This document shows positions 1 to 11,300 of a DNA stretch of 64,000 bases, one piece after another (position 1 is the stretch's first letter; the number at the start of each line of letters is the position of its first letter). The position numbers and the translations under genes were made by a program. This stretch comes from Arsenophonus endosymbiont of Aleurodicus floccissimus (GTDB taxonomy: Bacteria > Pseudomonadota > Gammaproteobacteria > Enterobacterales > Enterobacteriaceae): NCBI RefSeq assembly GCF_900343025.1, contig NZ_OUND01000003.1:338756-402755 (forward strand), in the 5' to 3' direction. The notes beneath the pieces were generated by a model, which searched no databases, was not told the DNA's origin, and saw only the letters and a program-made list of their open reading frames with translations.

Positions 1-174
1 GTTTAATTAATAAATAGCTACTAAAAACATTAAAATCTGGGAGGCGTTTCTATCTTAGCTTCCTAATTTTTGTAATACAAATTTTTTAATAGATCTGTTC
101 CCCTTCTATCTTATTTGAGCATTTATTTTTTTATCCTAAATACATAACAATAGTTTGCATTAATTGTGCTACAT

Positions 175-617
175 ATGGCAAAAATATATACCCTAACAAG
201 GGTTTACTCTGCTTGAAATTCTGATTGCGATTGCCATAGCAGCCTTGATTGCTATTGTTAGTATTAAGGGATGGCGAAATTATCAACAAAAAATACATTT
301 AATTATTGTTACGCAATAAAGTTGCCGCTTTTATTGCCCGTCATCAAATGCAGGCGGCTTATTTGAATCAAGAGAGGCCATTGATAATTCAAACGGATAA
401 AACTTCAAATTGGATGCTGATAGTTGCAATTAAAGGTAAAAAAGATACCCAGCAAAGCACAGAGATGAAGTGGATTAATAGGCATGATGAAATAGTGTTG
501 CAAAACTACAGCCGAATATCGACCTTGTTGCTAGGTAAAAGAGGAACGGCATTACCGACAACTTTACGTTTTAGCAATCAATCAGCAGAGATCTCGATCA
601 TTATTTCGGGTTTGTGA
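175..617 (+). pseudogene. ppdA: Prepilin-like protein PpdA, degraded
   Basis: Remnant of a type IV prepilin-like protein. A prepilin N-terminus (GFTLLEIL followed by a hydrophobic Ala/Ile helix) is readable from about 200, but the only upstream ATG (175) is in another frame and a stop precedes the motif in its own frame. A second shift near 303 moves the remainder (about 100 residues, to 617) into a new frame. It is the first of four consecutive prepilin-like remnants directly upstream of recC, the same order as thyA-ppdA-ppdB-ygdB-ppdC-recC in Escherichia coli; the assignment rests on that position plus the N-terminal motif. At least two frameshifts; not functional. Confidence 0.75.
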
Positions 618-662
618 CGAGTGCGTTTATGTAGTAATCAAAGGCTGGTGGGGAATAGCTAA

Positions 663-1176
663 ATGCTAAATAAACACATTTCTTTTAATTATAAGCAACA
701 AGGTTTTTCTCTGATAGAAGTCCTAATCAGCTTAATAATAAGTAGTATTATTTTGATCGATATCATAACGCTATATCCATTACTGACGCAGCAAATCAAT
801 TGATTATATCAAGTTTATCATCTTGATATTGTGGCGAGACAATTCTTATTAATGTTGGAAAAAGATGTTCGACGTTCAGGTTATTGTTTTGGTGATTGTA
901 TTGGAGTGGCATTGAAAATTAGTGAAAAATGAGGAGAGGCCGAGTATTTCTGTATTTTCTGATTTCTTTATTTATCGTATGCATCGAGGTAAGCTGGAAA
1001 TACACCGTCGCGGAGTAGATTGTGAAGGGTAAGGATAGATAAATCTATTTGATCCCAAACAGATAATAGTTTCACAATTTGCTTTAAAAGAGGTGATCAT
1101 GGATGAAAAACGTTTTTTAGTTGTATTTTTAAGTCTATCTCCGCGAGCATATCTAGATCTATTAAGGGAATACTAA
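663..1176 (+). pseudogene. ppdB: Prepilin-like protein PpdB, degraded
   Basis: Opens with ATG and a prepilin signature (QQGFSLIEVLISL, with the Glu5-type residue kept), then meets a stop after about 47 codons. The frame continues beyond the stop with a stretch resembling E. coli PpdB around its RRSGYCFGDCIG segment (E. coli: QRAGYCHGICTG), then shifts again and contains two further stops near 1040. Several independent lesions make this a clear pseudogene. Such proteins are thought to be minor pseudopilins of the general prepilin-peptidase system; no peptidase or assembly gene is in the window. Confidence 0.8.
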
Positions 1177-1205
1177 CTAAAAATTTATTTAAGAAATCAA
1201 TTGAT

Positions 1206-1672
1206 ATGAAACAGATGAATTAGTTTTTTCCTCACAAGTTTGAATAGTAAGGAAGCATTTTATTAATGGCAATAATAATGCTTATTTTTATGAGTTTATT
1301 AATGTTAAAAGCGTTACATCATTATCAGAATAATATATTGTATATGTTGGAAAGTGAACGAAGTTATTGGCTTTTTTTTTGAGCAAGCTGAGTCTGCATT
1401 GGCTTGGGGAAAATATCAACCTTGGGTTATGACTAAGGAAAAAATGCCACATGGTCTTGTCAGCAACCGTTAGGCGCTAATTTTAAAAGTTGTTTGCGTT
1501 ATATAAAAATGATTATTATCTATTAGCCGGCCATGCTTATTTTGAGGGTAAAGCTATATTTACACTTTATCAATGGCTTAAGAAAGATAAAAATACCATA
1601 TCTGGTTTTGTTCCTCTAAAACAGGGATGGTTGGATTTTTGTCGAGTCAAAAGAGCGGAATTTTGTCAATGA
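1206..1672 (+). pseudogene. ygdB: YgdB prepilin-like protein, degraded
   Basis: Third member of the cluster. A hydrophobic N-terminal segment (about 1251-1330) is followed by a frameshift in a T run near 1372-1381, a readable AESALAWGKYQPW block typical of YgdB, another shift near 1450, and a final open stretch from 1490 ending in WLDFCRVKRAEFCQ; E. coli YgdB ends with a related DFCPLKEAALCQ. The stop overlaps the next gene's ATG as ATGA, as expected inside an operon. Start uncertain: the ATG at 1206 soon meets TAG. At least three lesions. Confidence 0.75.
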
Positions 1673-2037
1673 AACATTCTAAACCGAACAGGCAATCTGG
1701 AATGGCAATAACCGAAGTTATGGTAGCTATAGCCTTATTTGCTGTTTCAGCTATCGCATTAATAAAATATATTCATAATCTAATGACTGGATTTTCTCTC
1801 GCATGGCAAAAAACATAGCAATTTAGCATAATGCCCACTTTTTTTGAAAGTGGAAAAGCGATGCTAGGCATTGACTCTATTAGTACCGATATAACAAATG
1901 ATATACCTAAAATATTGATTTATCATATCGTTACGTGAACATTACAGATAATTGTAAACAGATATTAGTTATATTTAAGATGCCTTATAACCAATTGACT
2001 GCTGCATCAAGGTGGTACTGTTCGTCAGGAAGAGCTT
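1669..2037 (+). pseudogene. ppdC: Prepilin-like protein PpdC, degraded
   Basis: Starts with an ATG overlapping the ygdB stop. The first 49 codons encode a prepilin-like N-terminus (GMAITEVMVAIALF) and end at a stop at 1816-1818. The rest is broken into other frames; the last part (DNCKQILVIF...RWYCSSG, about 1950-2030) has the position and cysteines of the PpdC C-terminus and runs into the recC start. Placed by synteny, as the gene immediately before recC. Confidence 0.7.
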
Positions 2038-5000
2038 ATGTTACAAATTTATCATTCTAATCAATTAAATATTCACAAAGAGCTTATTTCTAGTTTGATC
2101 AAAAATAATCCCTTGACCCAGCCGTTTGAGCAAGAAATTATTTTGGTTCAAACTTCAGGTATGTCGCAATGGCTACAAATAGAGCTTGCGCAAAGCTTGG
2201 GAATTGCTGCTAACATTTCTTTTCCCCTACCGGCAATTTTTATTTGGGACATGTTTACTCGGGTTTTATCTGATATCCCATCAGAGAGTGCTTTTACCAA
2301 AAAGGCAATGACTTGGAAATTAATGACAATTTTACCTTCCTTGCTACAAGAACCTGAATTCAAGCCTCTTAGACAATATCTTAATGAGGATATGGGTAAA
2401 CGTAAGTTGTATCAGTTATCAGCTCGGATTGCGGATCTATTTGACCAATATTTAGTTTACCGTCCCCAATGGTTAGAAAGCTGGCGTAAAAAACAACTAA
2501 CTGAGGGATTAAGTGATAATCAGCAATGGCAAAAACGTCTTTGGTTAGCGTTGACAGAGTATACGGAAAAGTTTAATCAATCTAAATGGCATCGGGCAAA
2601 TCTCTATCAACAATTTATACAAAGTTTGCATGCTAATCTGCCTTCACATATTAGGTTGCCAAAACGTGTATTTATCTGTGGTATCACCGCATTACCTCCG
2701 ATTTATTTGCAGGCATTAAATGCCCTTGGCCAGCATATAGATATTCATTTAATGTTTACTAACCCATGTCGTTATTATTGGGGGGATATTCAGAGCTATG
2801 CTTCTTTGGCAAAACTTGAAAGACGCAAGTTAAAAAATTATCGAAATAACCATGAAATTGGGTGGTTCAAGGGAGAAAGTTCACCTGATACGTTATTTAA
2901 TCAACAAGGTGAACAATTTCTGACTAATCCGCTATTAGCTTCTTGGGGTAAATTAGGCCGTGACAACCTCTATTTTCTGTCTCAGTTGGAGCTATCTAAT
3001 GAAGTTGCTGCCTTTGTAGATTTACCACGTGATTGTTTGTTACACCAAGTTCAGCGAGATATTTTAGATTTAGAAGATCATGCGCAACTTGGTTTAACCG
3101 AAGCGAGTTATAATAATAGTCTTTCAAAAAGACAATTAAGCAAACAAGATAAATCATTGACATTTCATTCATGCCATAGCCCACAACGTGAAACTGAAGT
3201 ATTGCAAGATTATTTATTGCGTCTCTTTGAAGACGAGCCAAATCTGACACCCAAAGATATAATTGTAATGGTGGCAGATATCGATAGTTACGCACCTTAT
3301 GTCCAAGCGGTGTTTAGTCATGTGTCACCTGAACGTCGGTTACCTTTTTCTATTTCAGATAGAAAAGCCAGGCAGGTATATCCTATTTTGCAAGCTTTTA
3401 TTTCGTTACTTGATTTACCACAAAGTCGTTTCACCACAGAACAAGTATTAGCTTTATTAGAAGTGCCCGCACTGGCTCGTCGATTTTCTATTTACGATGA
3501 TGAATTACTTTTATTGCGACAATGGATTAACGAATCAGGTATCCGTTGGGGACTTGATGATGAAAACATTGCAATGCTGGAATTACCAGCAACAGGGCAA
3601 AATACCTGGGCTTTTGGTTTAAATAGAATGTTGCTCGGTTATGCGATGGATAGTCATGTAGGGACTTGGAATAAAATTTTACCTTATGATGAATGTACAG
3701 GATTATCCGCGAAATTAGCCGGGCAGCTTGCCGCATTTATTGATTCGTTGGCTAGTTGGAGAAGTAAACTTAATCAGGAAAGGAAGTTGTCAGAATGGTT
3801 GCCATTATGTCAATGCCTGTTAGATGCTTTTTTTGAGACTGATGAACAAATTGAAGCGATATTCATATTTATGCTCCAGCAATGGCAAAAAACGATTGGG
3901 GCTGGAATAGTGGCAAAATATGAAGAAATAGTTCCTCTATCGCTTATTCGTGATGAATTAGCAACCTGTTTTGATGATGAAAAGATCAGTCAACGTTTTC
4001 TTGCAGGGGCAATTAATTTTTGTACTCTAATGCCTATGTGTTCTATTCCTTTTAAGGTTGTGTGTTTATTAGGTATGAACGACAGGATATATCCACGCTC
4101 AATACCACCACTGGGTTTTGATTTAATGGCTGAACAGCCACAACGCGGTGACAGAAAGCGTCGGGATGATGATCGCTATCTTTTTTTGGAAGCTTTAAAT
4201 TCCGCTTCTCAACTATTTTATGTTAGCTATATTGGGCACGCTATACGTGACAATCAAGTACATAATCCCTCGGTGCTAGTAAATGAATTACTTGATTATA
4301 TTAGCCAAAGTTTTTGTTTAGAGGGTGATGAACATTTAAATATTGACCTTAGTGCTGATAGAGTAAAAGAACATTTAGTGACCAAACATACGCGAGTACC
4401 TTTTGCGATAGAGAATTATTTGCCCAATAGCATTCATCAGAGTTATGCGAGTGAATGGTTATCAGCAGCCAGAAAACAAGGTAATACACGGCCTGAATTC
4501 TGTACTCCGTTAGCGCCAATGATAGAACATGACAATGAAATATTATTAGAGCAGTTACTCTCTTTTTATCGACACCCAATCCGGGCTTTTTTTCAACAAA
4601 GGTTAAAAGTTAATTTTTTTAATGAAGAAGTACAATTACCGGAGAATGAGCCTTTTATTGTAAATAATTTACAACGGTATAAATATAATGAACGCTTACT
4701 TAAGGCGATGATTTATGAAGAGTCACTGGAGGAGCTGTTAACGACTTTGCGCGCAACGGGTGGATTACCGGCAGAACATTTTGGTCAAATTTATTGGGAA
4801 AAACAGATCCAAGATATGCAGCCATTAGCTGATAAAGTAAAGATAAATTGTCATGAATATTTTAATAAACTATTCGTCGAACCCTTTGAGAATATTCGTT
4901 TGGCTGGACAATTACGAAATATTCAGCAAAACGGTATTATTCGTTATCGTCCTGCAAATTTAACCATTAATGATGGTTTATCTCTATGGATAGAACATTT

Positions 5001-5430
5001 AATTTTTTGTTTAACCGTTAGATCTGGTGAAAGTTACTACTGGGGAAGAGATAATAGTGAATGGTGTTTTGAGTCAGTGGACAAATATAAGGCGAAAGTA
5101 TATTTACAGCAGCTTATTAATGGTTATCAAGAGGGTATGAATTCGCCATTACCACTTTTTAATAAAAGTGGTTGGAATTGGTTAATGTCATGCTATAACA
5201 AAAAAAGTGAACAATTTGATTTTGAGTCTGAGGTTGTTTTGCAAAAAGCAAAAATGCAGCTTATCCACTCCTTACAAGGTACCTATAATCAGCCAGGTGA
5301 AATGGAAGATAGCTATATTGGTCGTGCTTTCAGTAAAATAAATAGTAATTTACTTGAAACAATACAAAAAAAGGCACGTACTTATTTATTGCCAATGGCA
5401 ATCTATAGAAAAAATAAAAAGAGGATGTAA
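2038..5430 (+). CDS. recC: RecBCD subunit RecC
   Basis: RecC (1130 residues; E. coli 1122) is the Chi-recognition subunit of the RecBCD helicase-nuclease that processes double-strand ends. It is a catalytically dead helicase-like fold, so no Walker motifs are expected. Identity is clear throughout: N-terminal MLQIYHSNQLN, the WHRANLYQ and VFICGITALPP segments, LASWGKLGRD, MVADIDSYAP, the GDRKRRDDDRYLFLEAL block and C-terminal YLLPM. It reads uninterrupted from the ATG at 2038 and is followed after 28 bases by ptrA in the usual recC-ptrA-recB-recD order. Intactness amid decayed neighbours implies selection on recombination. Confidence 0.96.
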   Translation: MLQIYHSNQLNIHKELISSLIKNNPLTQPFEQEIILVQTSGMSQWLQIELAQSLGIAANISFPLPAIFIWDMFTRVLSDIPSESAFTKKAMTWKLMTILPSLLQEPEFKPLRQYLNEDMGKRKLYQLSARIADLFDQYLVYRPQWLESWRKKQLTEGLSDNQQWQKRLWLALTEYTEKFNQSKWHRANLYQQFIQSLHANLPSHIRLPKRVFICGITALPPIYLQALNALGQHIDIHLMFTNPCRYYWGDIQSYASLAKLERRKLKNYRNNHEIGWFKGESSPDTLFNQQGEQFLTNPLLASWGKLGRDNLYFLSQLELSNEVAAFVDLPRDCLLHQVQRDILDLEDHAQLGLTEASYNNSLSKRQLSKQDKSLTFHSCHSPQRETEVLQDYLLRLFEDEPNLTPKDIIVMVADIDSYAPYVQAVFSHVSPERRLPFSISDRKARQVYPILQAFISLLDLPQSRFTTEQVLALLEVPALARRFSIYDDELLLLRQWINESGIRWGLDDENIAMLELPATGQNTWAFGLNRMLLGYAMDSHVGTWNKILPYDECTGLSAKLAGQLAAFIDSLASWRSKLNQERKLSEWLPLCQCLLDAFFETDEQIEAIFIFMLQQWQKTIGAGIVAKYEEIVPLSLIRDELATCFDDEKISQRFLAGAINFCTLMPMCSIPFKVVCLLGMNDRIYPRSIPPLGFDLMAEQPQRGDRKRRDDDRYLFLEALNSASQLFYVSYIGHAIRDNQVHNPSVLVNELLDYISQSFCLEGDEHLNIDLSADRVKEHLVTKHTRVPFAIENYLPNSIHQSYASEWLSAARKQGNTRPEFCTPLAPMIEHDNEILLEQLLSFYRHPIRAFFQQRLKVNFFNEEVQLPENEPFIVNNLQRYKYNERLLKAMIYEESLEELLTTLRATGGLPAEHFGQIYWEKQIQDMQPLADKVKINCHEYFNKLFVEPFENIRLAGQLRNIQQNGIIRYRPANLTINDGLSLWIEHLIFCLTVRSGESYYWGRDNSEWCFESVDKYKAKVYLQQLINGYQEGMNSPLPLFNKSGWNWLMSCYNKKSEQFDFESEVVLQKAKMQLIHSLQGTYNQPGEMEDSYIGRAFSKINSNLLETIQKKARTYLLPMAIYRKNKKRM

Positions 5431-5458
5431 TAAGATGCTTAAAGTAACAGAGGTTGTT

Positions 5459-8326
5459 ATGAAAAACATGATAGTCGTGCTCTTATTACTATTTGGTACG
5501 GTAAGCTTTGCTAAGCAGAATTGGCAAGTTTTGCCTGATAGGATAAACAAAAGTGAAAAAGATACTCGAGGGTATCAGGCGATAAAAATTTCTAATGATA
5601 TGATTGTATTGCTAATATCTGATCCTAAGGCCAGTAAATCATTAGCTGCGGTTACCTTACCAGTTGGCACAATGGAAAGTTCTGATCAACAACTTGGTTT
5701 GGCGCATTACCTTGAATACATGGTATTGATGGGATCTAAACGCTATACTGAGTCAGGTGAAATATCAGAATTTTTGCAAAAACATGGTGGCAATCACAAT
5801 GCTAGTACGGCTTCTAATCTTACTGCTTACTATTTAGAAGCTGAAAATGGTGCTTTAAAAGCAGCCACAGATCGCTTAGCAAGTGCATTAGCAGAGCCAT
5901 TACTTGATCCTAAAAATGCCGATCGAGAACGTAATGAAGTCAATGCAGAATTAACAATGGCAAGTGCTCGTGATGAAATACGATTATGGCAAGTGCTTTC
6001 TGAAACACTTAATCCGGCTCATCCTAATTCACGTTTTTCTAGTGGAAATTTAGAAACCTTAAGCGATAAACCTGGTAGCTATTTACAAACTGAGCTCAAG
6101 AATTTTTATTATCGCTATTACTCAGCTAATTTAATGAAAAGTATTTTGTATGGCAATGACTCATTGAGTCAATTAGCTAAAATTGCAGCTGAAACTTTTG
6201 GTCGCATTCCAAATCGAAAGGCTCTTGTTCCTGAAATAACGGTACCCGCTATAACCGATAAAGAAAAAGGAATAATAATTCATTATGTGCTAGCACAACC
6301 TAAAAAAGTTTTACAACTTGAATTTAGTATTGCAAATAATTTAACAGAATTTCGCAGTAAGTCAGATGAATATATTGGCTATTTGATAGGAAATCGAAGT
6401 CAAAATACCCTTGCTGATTGGTTACTAAAGAATGGTCTTGCTGAAGAGATTAATGTTGATGTTGTACCAGATGTTGATCGTAATAATGGTATTTTTTCAA
6501 TAAACGTTTTATTAACGGATAAGGGATTGGGAAATAGAGATAAGATTATTGCAGCAATATTTTCCTATATTGATTTATTAAAAGAACAAGGTATTAAGAG
6601 TGGTTATTTTAACGAGATCGCAAATGTTCTAAAGCTTTCATTTCAACATAATTCTATTGTTCATGATATGAATTATATTCAGCAATTATCTAATCAAATG
6701 TTGAATATCCCAATTGCGCATGTGCTTGATGCTAATTACATTGCTGATCGTTTTGATTCTAAAGCAATAAGCAGCCGTTTAGCAGAATTGACTCCCTATA
6801 ATGCCAGAATTTGGTTTATCGCACCGAATGAACCACATAATAAAAAAGCCTATTTTCTCAATGCTTCTTATCAAGTTGATAAAATTAACAGCCAACAATA
6901 TCGGCGATGGGCTGAGTTAAAAGAAGCAATGCATTTTTCGTTACCTGAATTGAACCCTTATCTTGCTGATGATTTTTCTTTAATTAAAAGCTCCCGCCAT
7001 TATCAGCATCCAGAATTGGTATATGAGCAAGGAAATGTGCGGGTAGTCTATATGCCAAGTCAATATTTTGCTGATGAACCTAAAGGTGGGATCGCGATAG
7101 ATTTACGTAATGAGCTGAGTAGTAAAAAGGCAAAATCTCAAGTTAGGAGCTCGTTATTAGAATACCTGGCCTCTTTGAAATTGTCTCAATTAAGTTACCA
7201 AGCTTCTGTCGCCGGAATGGAACTGGTTGTGTCTTCAAATTTAGGCCTGCAATTGAAAACTAGTGGTTATACTTAACATCTAGCGGAATTGACGACAAAA
7301 ATGGTTAAGGAATTTCTTACCTTCACAATTTCTGCCGACGAAGTTGCACAAGCAAAATCATGGTATAGGGAACAGCTTGAAGTTAGCAATAATCTTAAAG
7401 CCTTTGAGTTGGCAATGCAGCCAAAACAGTGTTTAGAAAAAGTACCTTATTTTGAGCAAGAACAGCGCTTAAAGGCCCTGAAAACGATCACAGCAAATGA
7501 CATCCTCCAGTACCGTCAAGAGACTATTGACAATGCTGCTTTACAGGCGATTGTATTCGGCAATCTAATACAAAAGCAAGGCATTGACATTGTTAAGTCT
7601 ATTGCCCATTTATTGAATAATAAAGGCAAGAATTGGTGGAGAGGGGATATTGTTGTTGATAAACAGCATAAAGTGAATTTCCAACATCAGGCAAATAGTA
7701 CAGATAATGCGCTAGCAGAAATATTTATTTCGACAGGATATGATCGTTATAGTGGATTTGTCTTATCAAATATTTTGGCCAATATTTTACACCCTTGGTT
7801 TTTTGAGCAACTTAGGACGCAAAAACAATTAGGCTATGCTGTTTTTGCCTTTACTACTAGCCTTGGTGAGCAATGGGGATTAGGTTTTTTATTGCAAAGT
7901 AATAATAAAACCCCAGCGTATTTGAATACACGCTATCAAAACTTTTATCAATTAGCTTTTAAAAAATTAAATGCAATGCCAAAAAAAGAATTTGAGCAAT
8001 ACAAAAAGGCATTATTGACGGAAATGGAACAGCCTCCGCAAACTTTTTATGAAGAGATAGATCGTTTTTTACCAGATTTTGCGAGGAATAATTTTGCTTT
8101 TGATAGCAGAAAAAAATTAATCAAAGTATTGAAAACGGTTACACAGCAAGATCTATTAACTTTTTATAACAATGCCATTTTGCAACAAACAGGTTTAGCT
8201 TTTGTTTCACAAATTATTGCCAAAGAGGTTAATAAAGAAGGCTATGCTCAATTGAAAGATTGGATAACTTATCCGACTGCATCTGAATTACAAAAGATTT
8301 TGCCAATTGAGGTAGATGCTAAGTGA
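5459..8326 (+). pseudogene. ptrA: Protease III (pitrilysin), inactivated
   Basis: Periplasmic M16 zinc metallopeptidase between recC and recB, full family length (about 955 codons; E. coli 962). An N-terminal signal peptide is readable (MKNMIVVLLLLFGTVSFA); the in-frame ATG at 5435 is an alternative start. Two defects are visible. The zinc motif HxxEH reads His-Tyr-Leu-Glu-Tyr, with the second zinc His changed to Tyr (TAC at 5717-5719). An in-frame TAA (7274-7276) replaces the Gln that follows the NGYT/SGYT segment in E. coli, after which the same frame continues uninterrupted to 8326. Both look like C-to-T changes. The stop overlaps the recB start. Confidence 0.9.
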
Positions 8327-11300
8327 GTAATCGGCGAATACAGGCTTATCAACTGGATCCTTATTGTTTGCCTCTCTATGGCCAGCGATTGATAGAAGCT
8401 TCAGCAGGAACAGGAAAAACCTATACGATAGCTTTACTCTATTTGCGATTGTTATTGGGTGTTGGGCAAAAAAATGCATTTTCTCGCCCATTAAGTGTTG
8501 AAGAGATTTTAGTCGTCACTTTTACTGAAACGGCAACCGATGAGCTACGATCACGTATTCGCCACAATATTCATCAGATGAGAATGGCCTGTATTAGAGA
8601 TGGTATTGGTTTTGATGAAAATTCAATCTTCCGAATCTTACTATCTTCTATCGCAGATAAAAACGTAGCTGCTCAATGGTTACTTGCTGCTGAACGTCAA
8701 ATGGATGAGGCGGCAATTTATACTATCCATGGATTCTGTCAACGCATGCTGGTGCATAATGCTTTTGAGTCAGGCATGCTATTTGAGCAATCAATAATAA
8801 AAGATGAACATACCATACAAAAACAGGCTTGTGCTGATTTTTGGCGCTGCAACTGCTATCCACTGAATTATTCTATATCAAAAGTTATTGTTGATGAATG
8901 GAGTGACCCAGAGGCACTTTTAGCCGAAATAAAGCCTTATTTACAGGGCGATATTCCGACTTTTATTAACCAATCCATTGAAGCCCAATCAATAAAACAG
9001 CGTCATCAGACCCTAATTGACACGATAAAAAAAGTAAAAGCGTTGTGGCTTTTAAATTCAGCAAGTTTCATTGATTTAATTACTGATTCCGCTATTAATA
9101 AACGTAGTTATAGTCGCCGTAATTTACCGGGTTGGATAGCAGCGGTCACTAGTTGGGCTCAATCAGCAACAGTCGATTATAAAACACCTAAAGAACTAGC
9201 TCGTTTTTGCCAATCTGAACTAATAGATAAAACACCGACAGTTCAAGTACCTAAACATAAGGTTTTTCTTGCTATTGATAATTTGATGCAACAATCACTT
9301 ACATTACGCGATATTATTATTTCAAAAGCGATTATTGACGTTCGTCAAACAATTGTTAAAGAGAAAAGACGACGTGGAGAGATTGGATTTGATGATTTAT
9401 TAAGTCATTTAGATCAGGCACTACATGCAGAAGGTGGTGAGCGATTAGCTAACACGATCCGTAATCGTTACCCGGTTGTTATGGTTGATGAGTTTCAAGA
9501 TACTGATCCGCAACAATATCACATTTTTCAACGTATTTATCAGAGGCATAATCATTGTGGTTTGTTATTTATTGGCGATCCTAAACAAGCTATTTATGCT
9601 TTCCGTGGGGCGGATATTTTTACTTATCTTAAAGCTAAAGATCAGATTGAATCACACTATACTCTTGATACTAATTGGCGCTCTTCACCAAGTATGGTAG
9701 CGGCTATTAATCAATTATTCAGTCGGGCAACAAAACCGTTTTTATTTGAGCAAATACCTTTTAACACAGTTGATTCAGCCTCTTCAAATCAGCATTTAGC
9801 ATTTATTCATAAAACAGCAAAATTATCAGCTTTAAATTTTTGTTATTTAGATAAAGAAGTGGTTTCAACCTTGGACTATCAACAAACCATGGCCTATCAG
9901 TGTGCTAGTCAGATTTGTGATTGGCTTAAAGGAGGCGAGAATGAAGCAACCTGGCTGTATCGAAATGATGTAAAACAGCCGGTAACAGCTGCGGATATTA
10001 TGGTGTTAGTCAGAAGTCGTCGCGAAGCAGTAATGATACGAGAAGCATTAAGTAAATTTAATATTTCGTCAGTTTTTCTTTCTAATCAAGAAAGCGTTTT
10101 TGCTACTGATGAAGCGCGCGATCTATTATGGTTATTACAAGCCGTGCTCTCACCTGAAAAGGAGCGCACGCTGCGTTGTGCATTAGCTACTCGTTTAATC
10201 GGGCTAAGTGCACAAGATATTGAGCAATTAAATCAAGATGAAAGTCAGTGGGAGATACGAGTTGAAGAGTTTGCCAATTATTTATTGATTTGGCAGCGAC
10301 ATGGTATTTTGCCTGCATTACGAGCTATTATGGTTAATCATCGCATTGCTGAAAACCTACTGATGGATAATATAGATGGTGAAAGGCGCTTGATGGATGT
10401 GATGCATCTGAGTGAATTGTTGCAGGAAGCTGAATTACAGCTTGAAAGTGAGCATGCTCTAGTTCGCTGGTTAGCTCAGCAGATCGATCACCCCGATCCG
10501 TTAGTAGAAAATCAGCAAATACGTTTAGAAAGTGATAGTCACTTGGTGAGTATTAGTACGATCCATAAATCTAAAGGTTTAGAATACCCGATTGTTTGGT
10601 TACCTTTTGCCTGTCAATTCTCGCAGCAAAAATTGGCCACGTTTCATAATCGTGATAATTTTCAAACTTGCCTTGATCTGACCCAACAAGAAGAGAGCAT
10701 CAGGCTGGCTAATGAAGAGCGTTTAGCCGAAGATTTGCGGCTGTTGTATGTTGCACTAACACGCTCAAAATATCATTGTAGTGTTGGTATTGCACCTTTA
10801 ATAAAAGGTCGTCCTAGTGGGGAAAGTGATAATACGGATTTGCATCAAAGCGCATTAGGTTACTTATTGCAAAATGGACAGCCAGGTAATGCGACTTTAT
10901 TGCGTGATGCTCTATGCGCATTAGCGAGTGAAAATATTAGCATCACACCCGTTGGTGATATTAACTTATCGCCTTGGTACCAGAAAGAAAATACCCCCGT
11001 GAATTTATTAGCTCGAAATTTTACAGGACAGATCCAAAATACCTGGCGGGTTACGAGCTATTCAGGATTAACCTATCATGATATGTATTCTAATAAATTT
11101 ACTACTAGTGATATAAGTATTGAGATTGCTATACAAGATTTGGCACTTAAAATGGACGTTGATGCGCAAGGTGACAGCTCATCGGTTCAAGGTGAAATAG
11201 CAGAGTGGAGTGTTCATACCTTTCCTAAGGGGGCCACAGCAGGAACTTTTTTGCATTCTCTGTTGGAATTATTACCATTTAATCAACATCCACAAGAGTC

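Noticed and set aside
1..174. End of an upstream gene (thyA expected by synteny)
   Set aside because: No thymidylate synthase C-terminus is readable on either strand; the stretch is AT-rich and gene-free.
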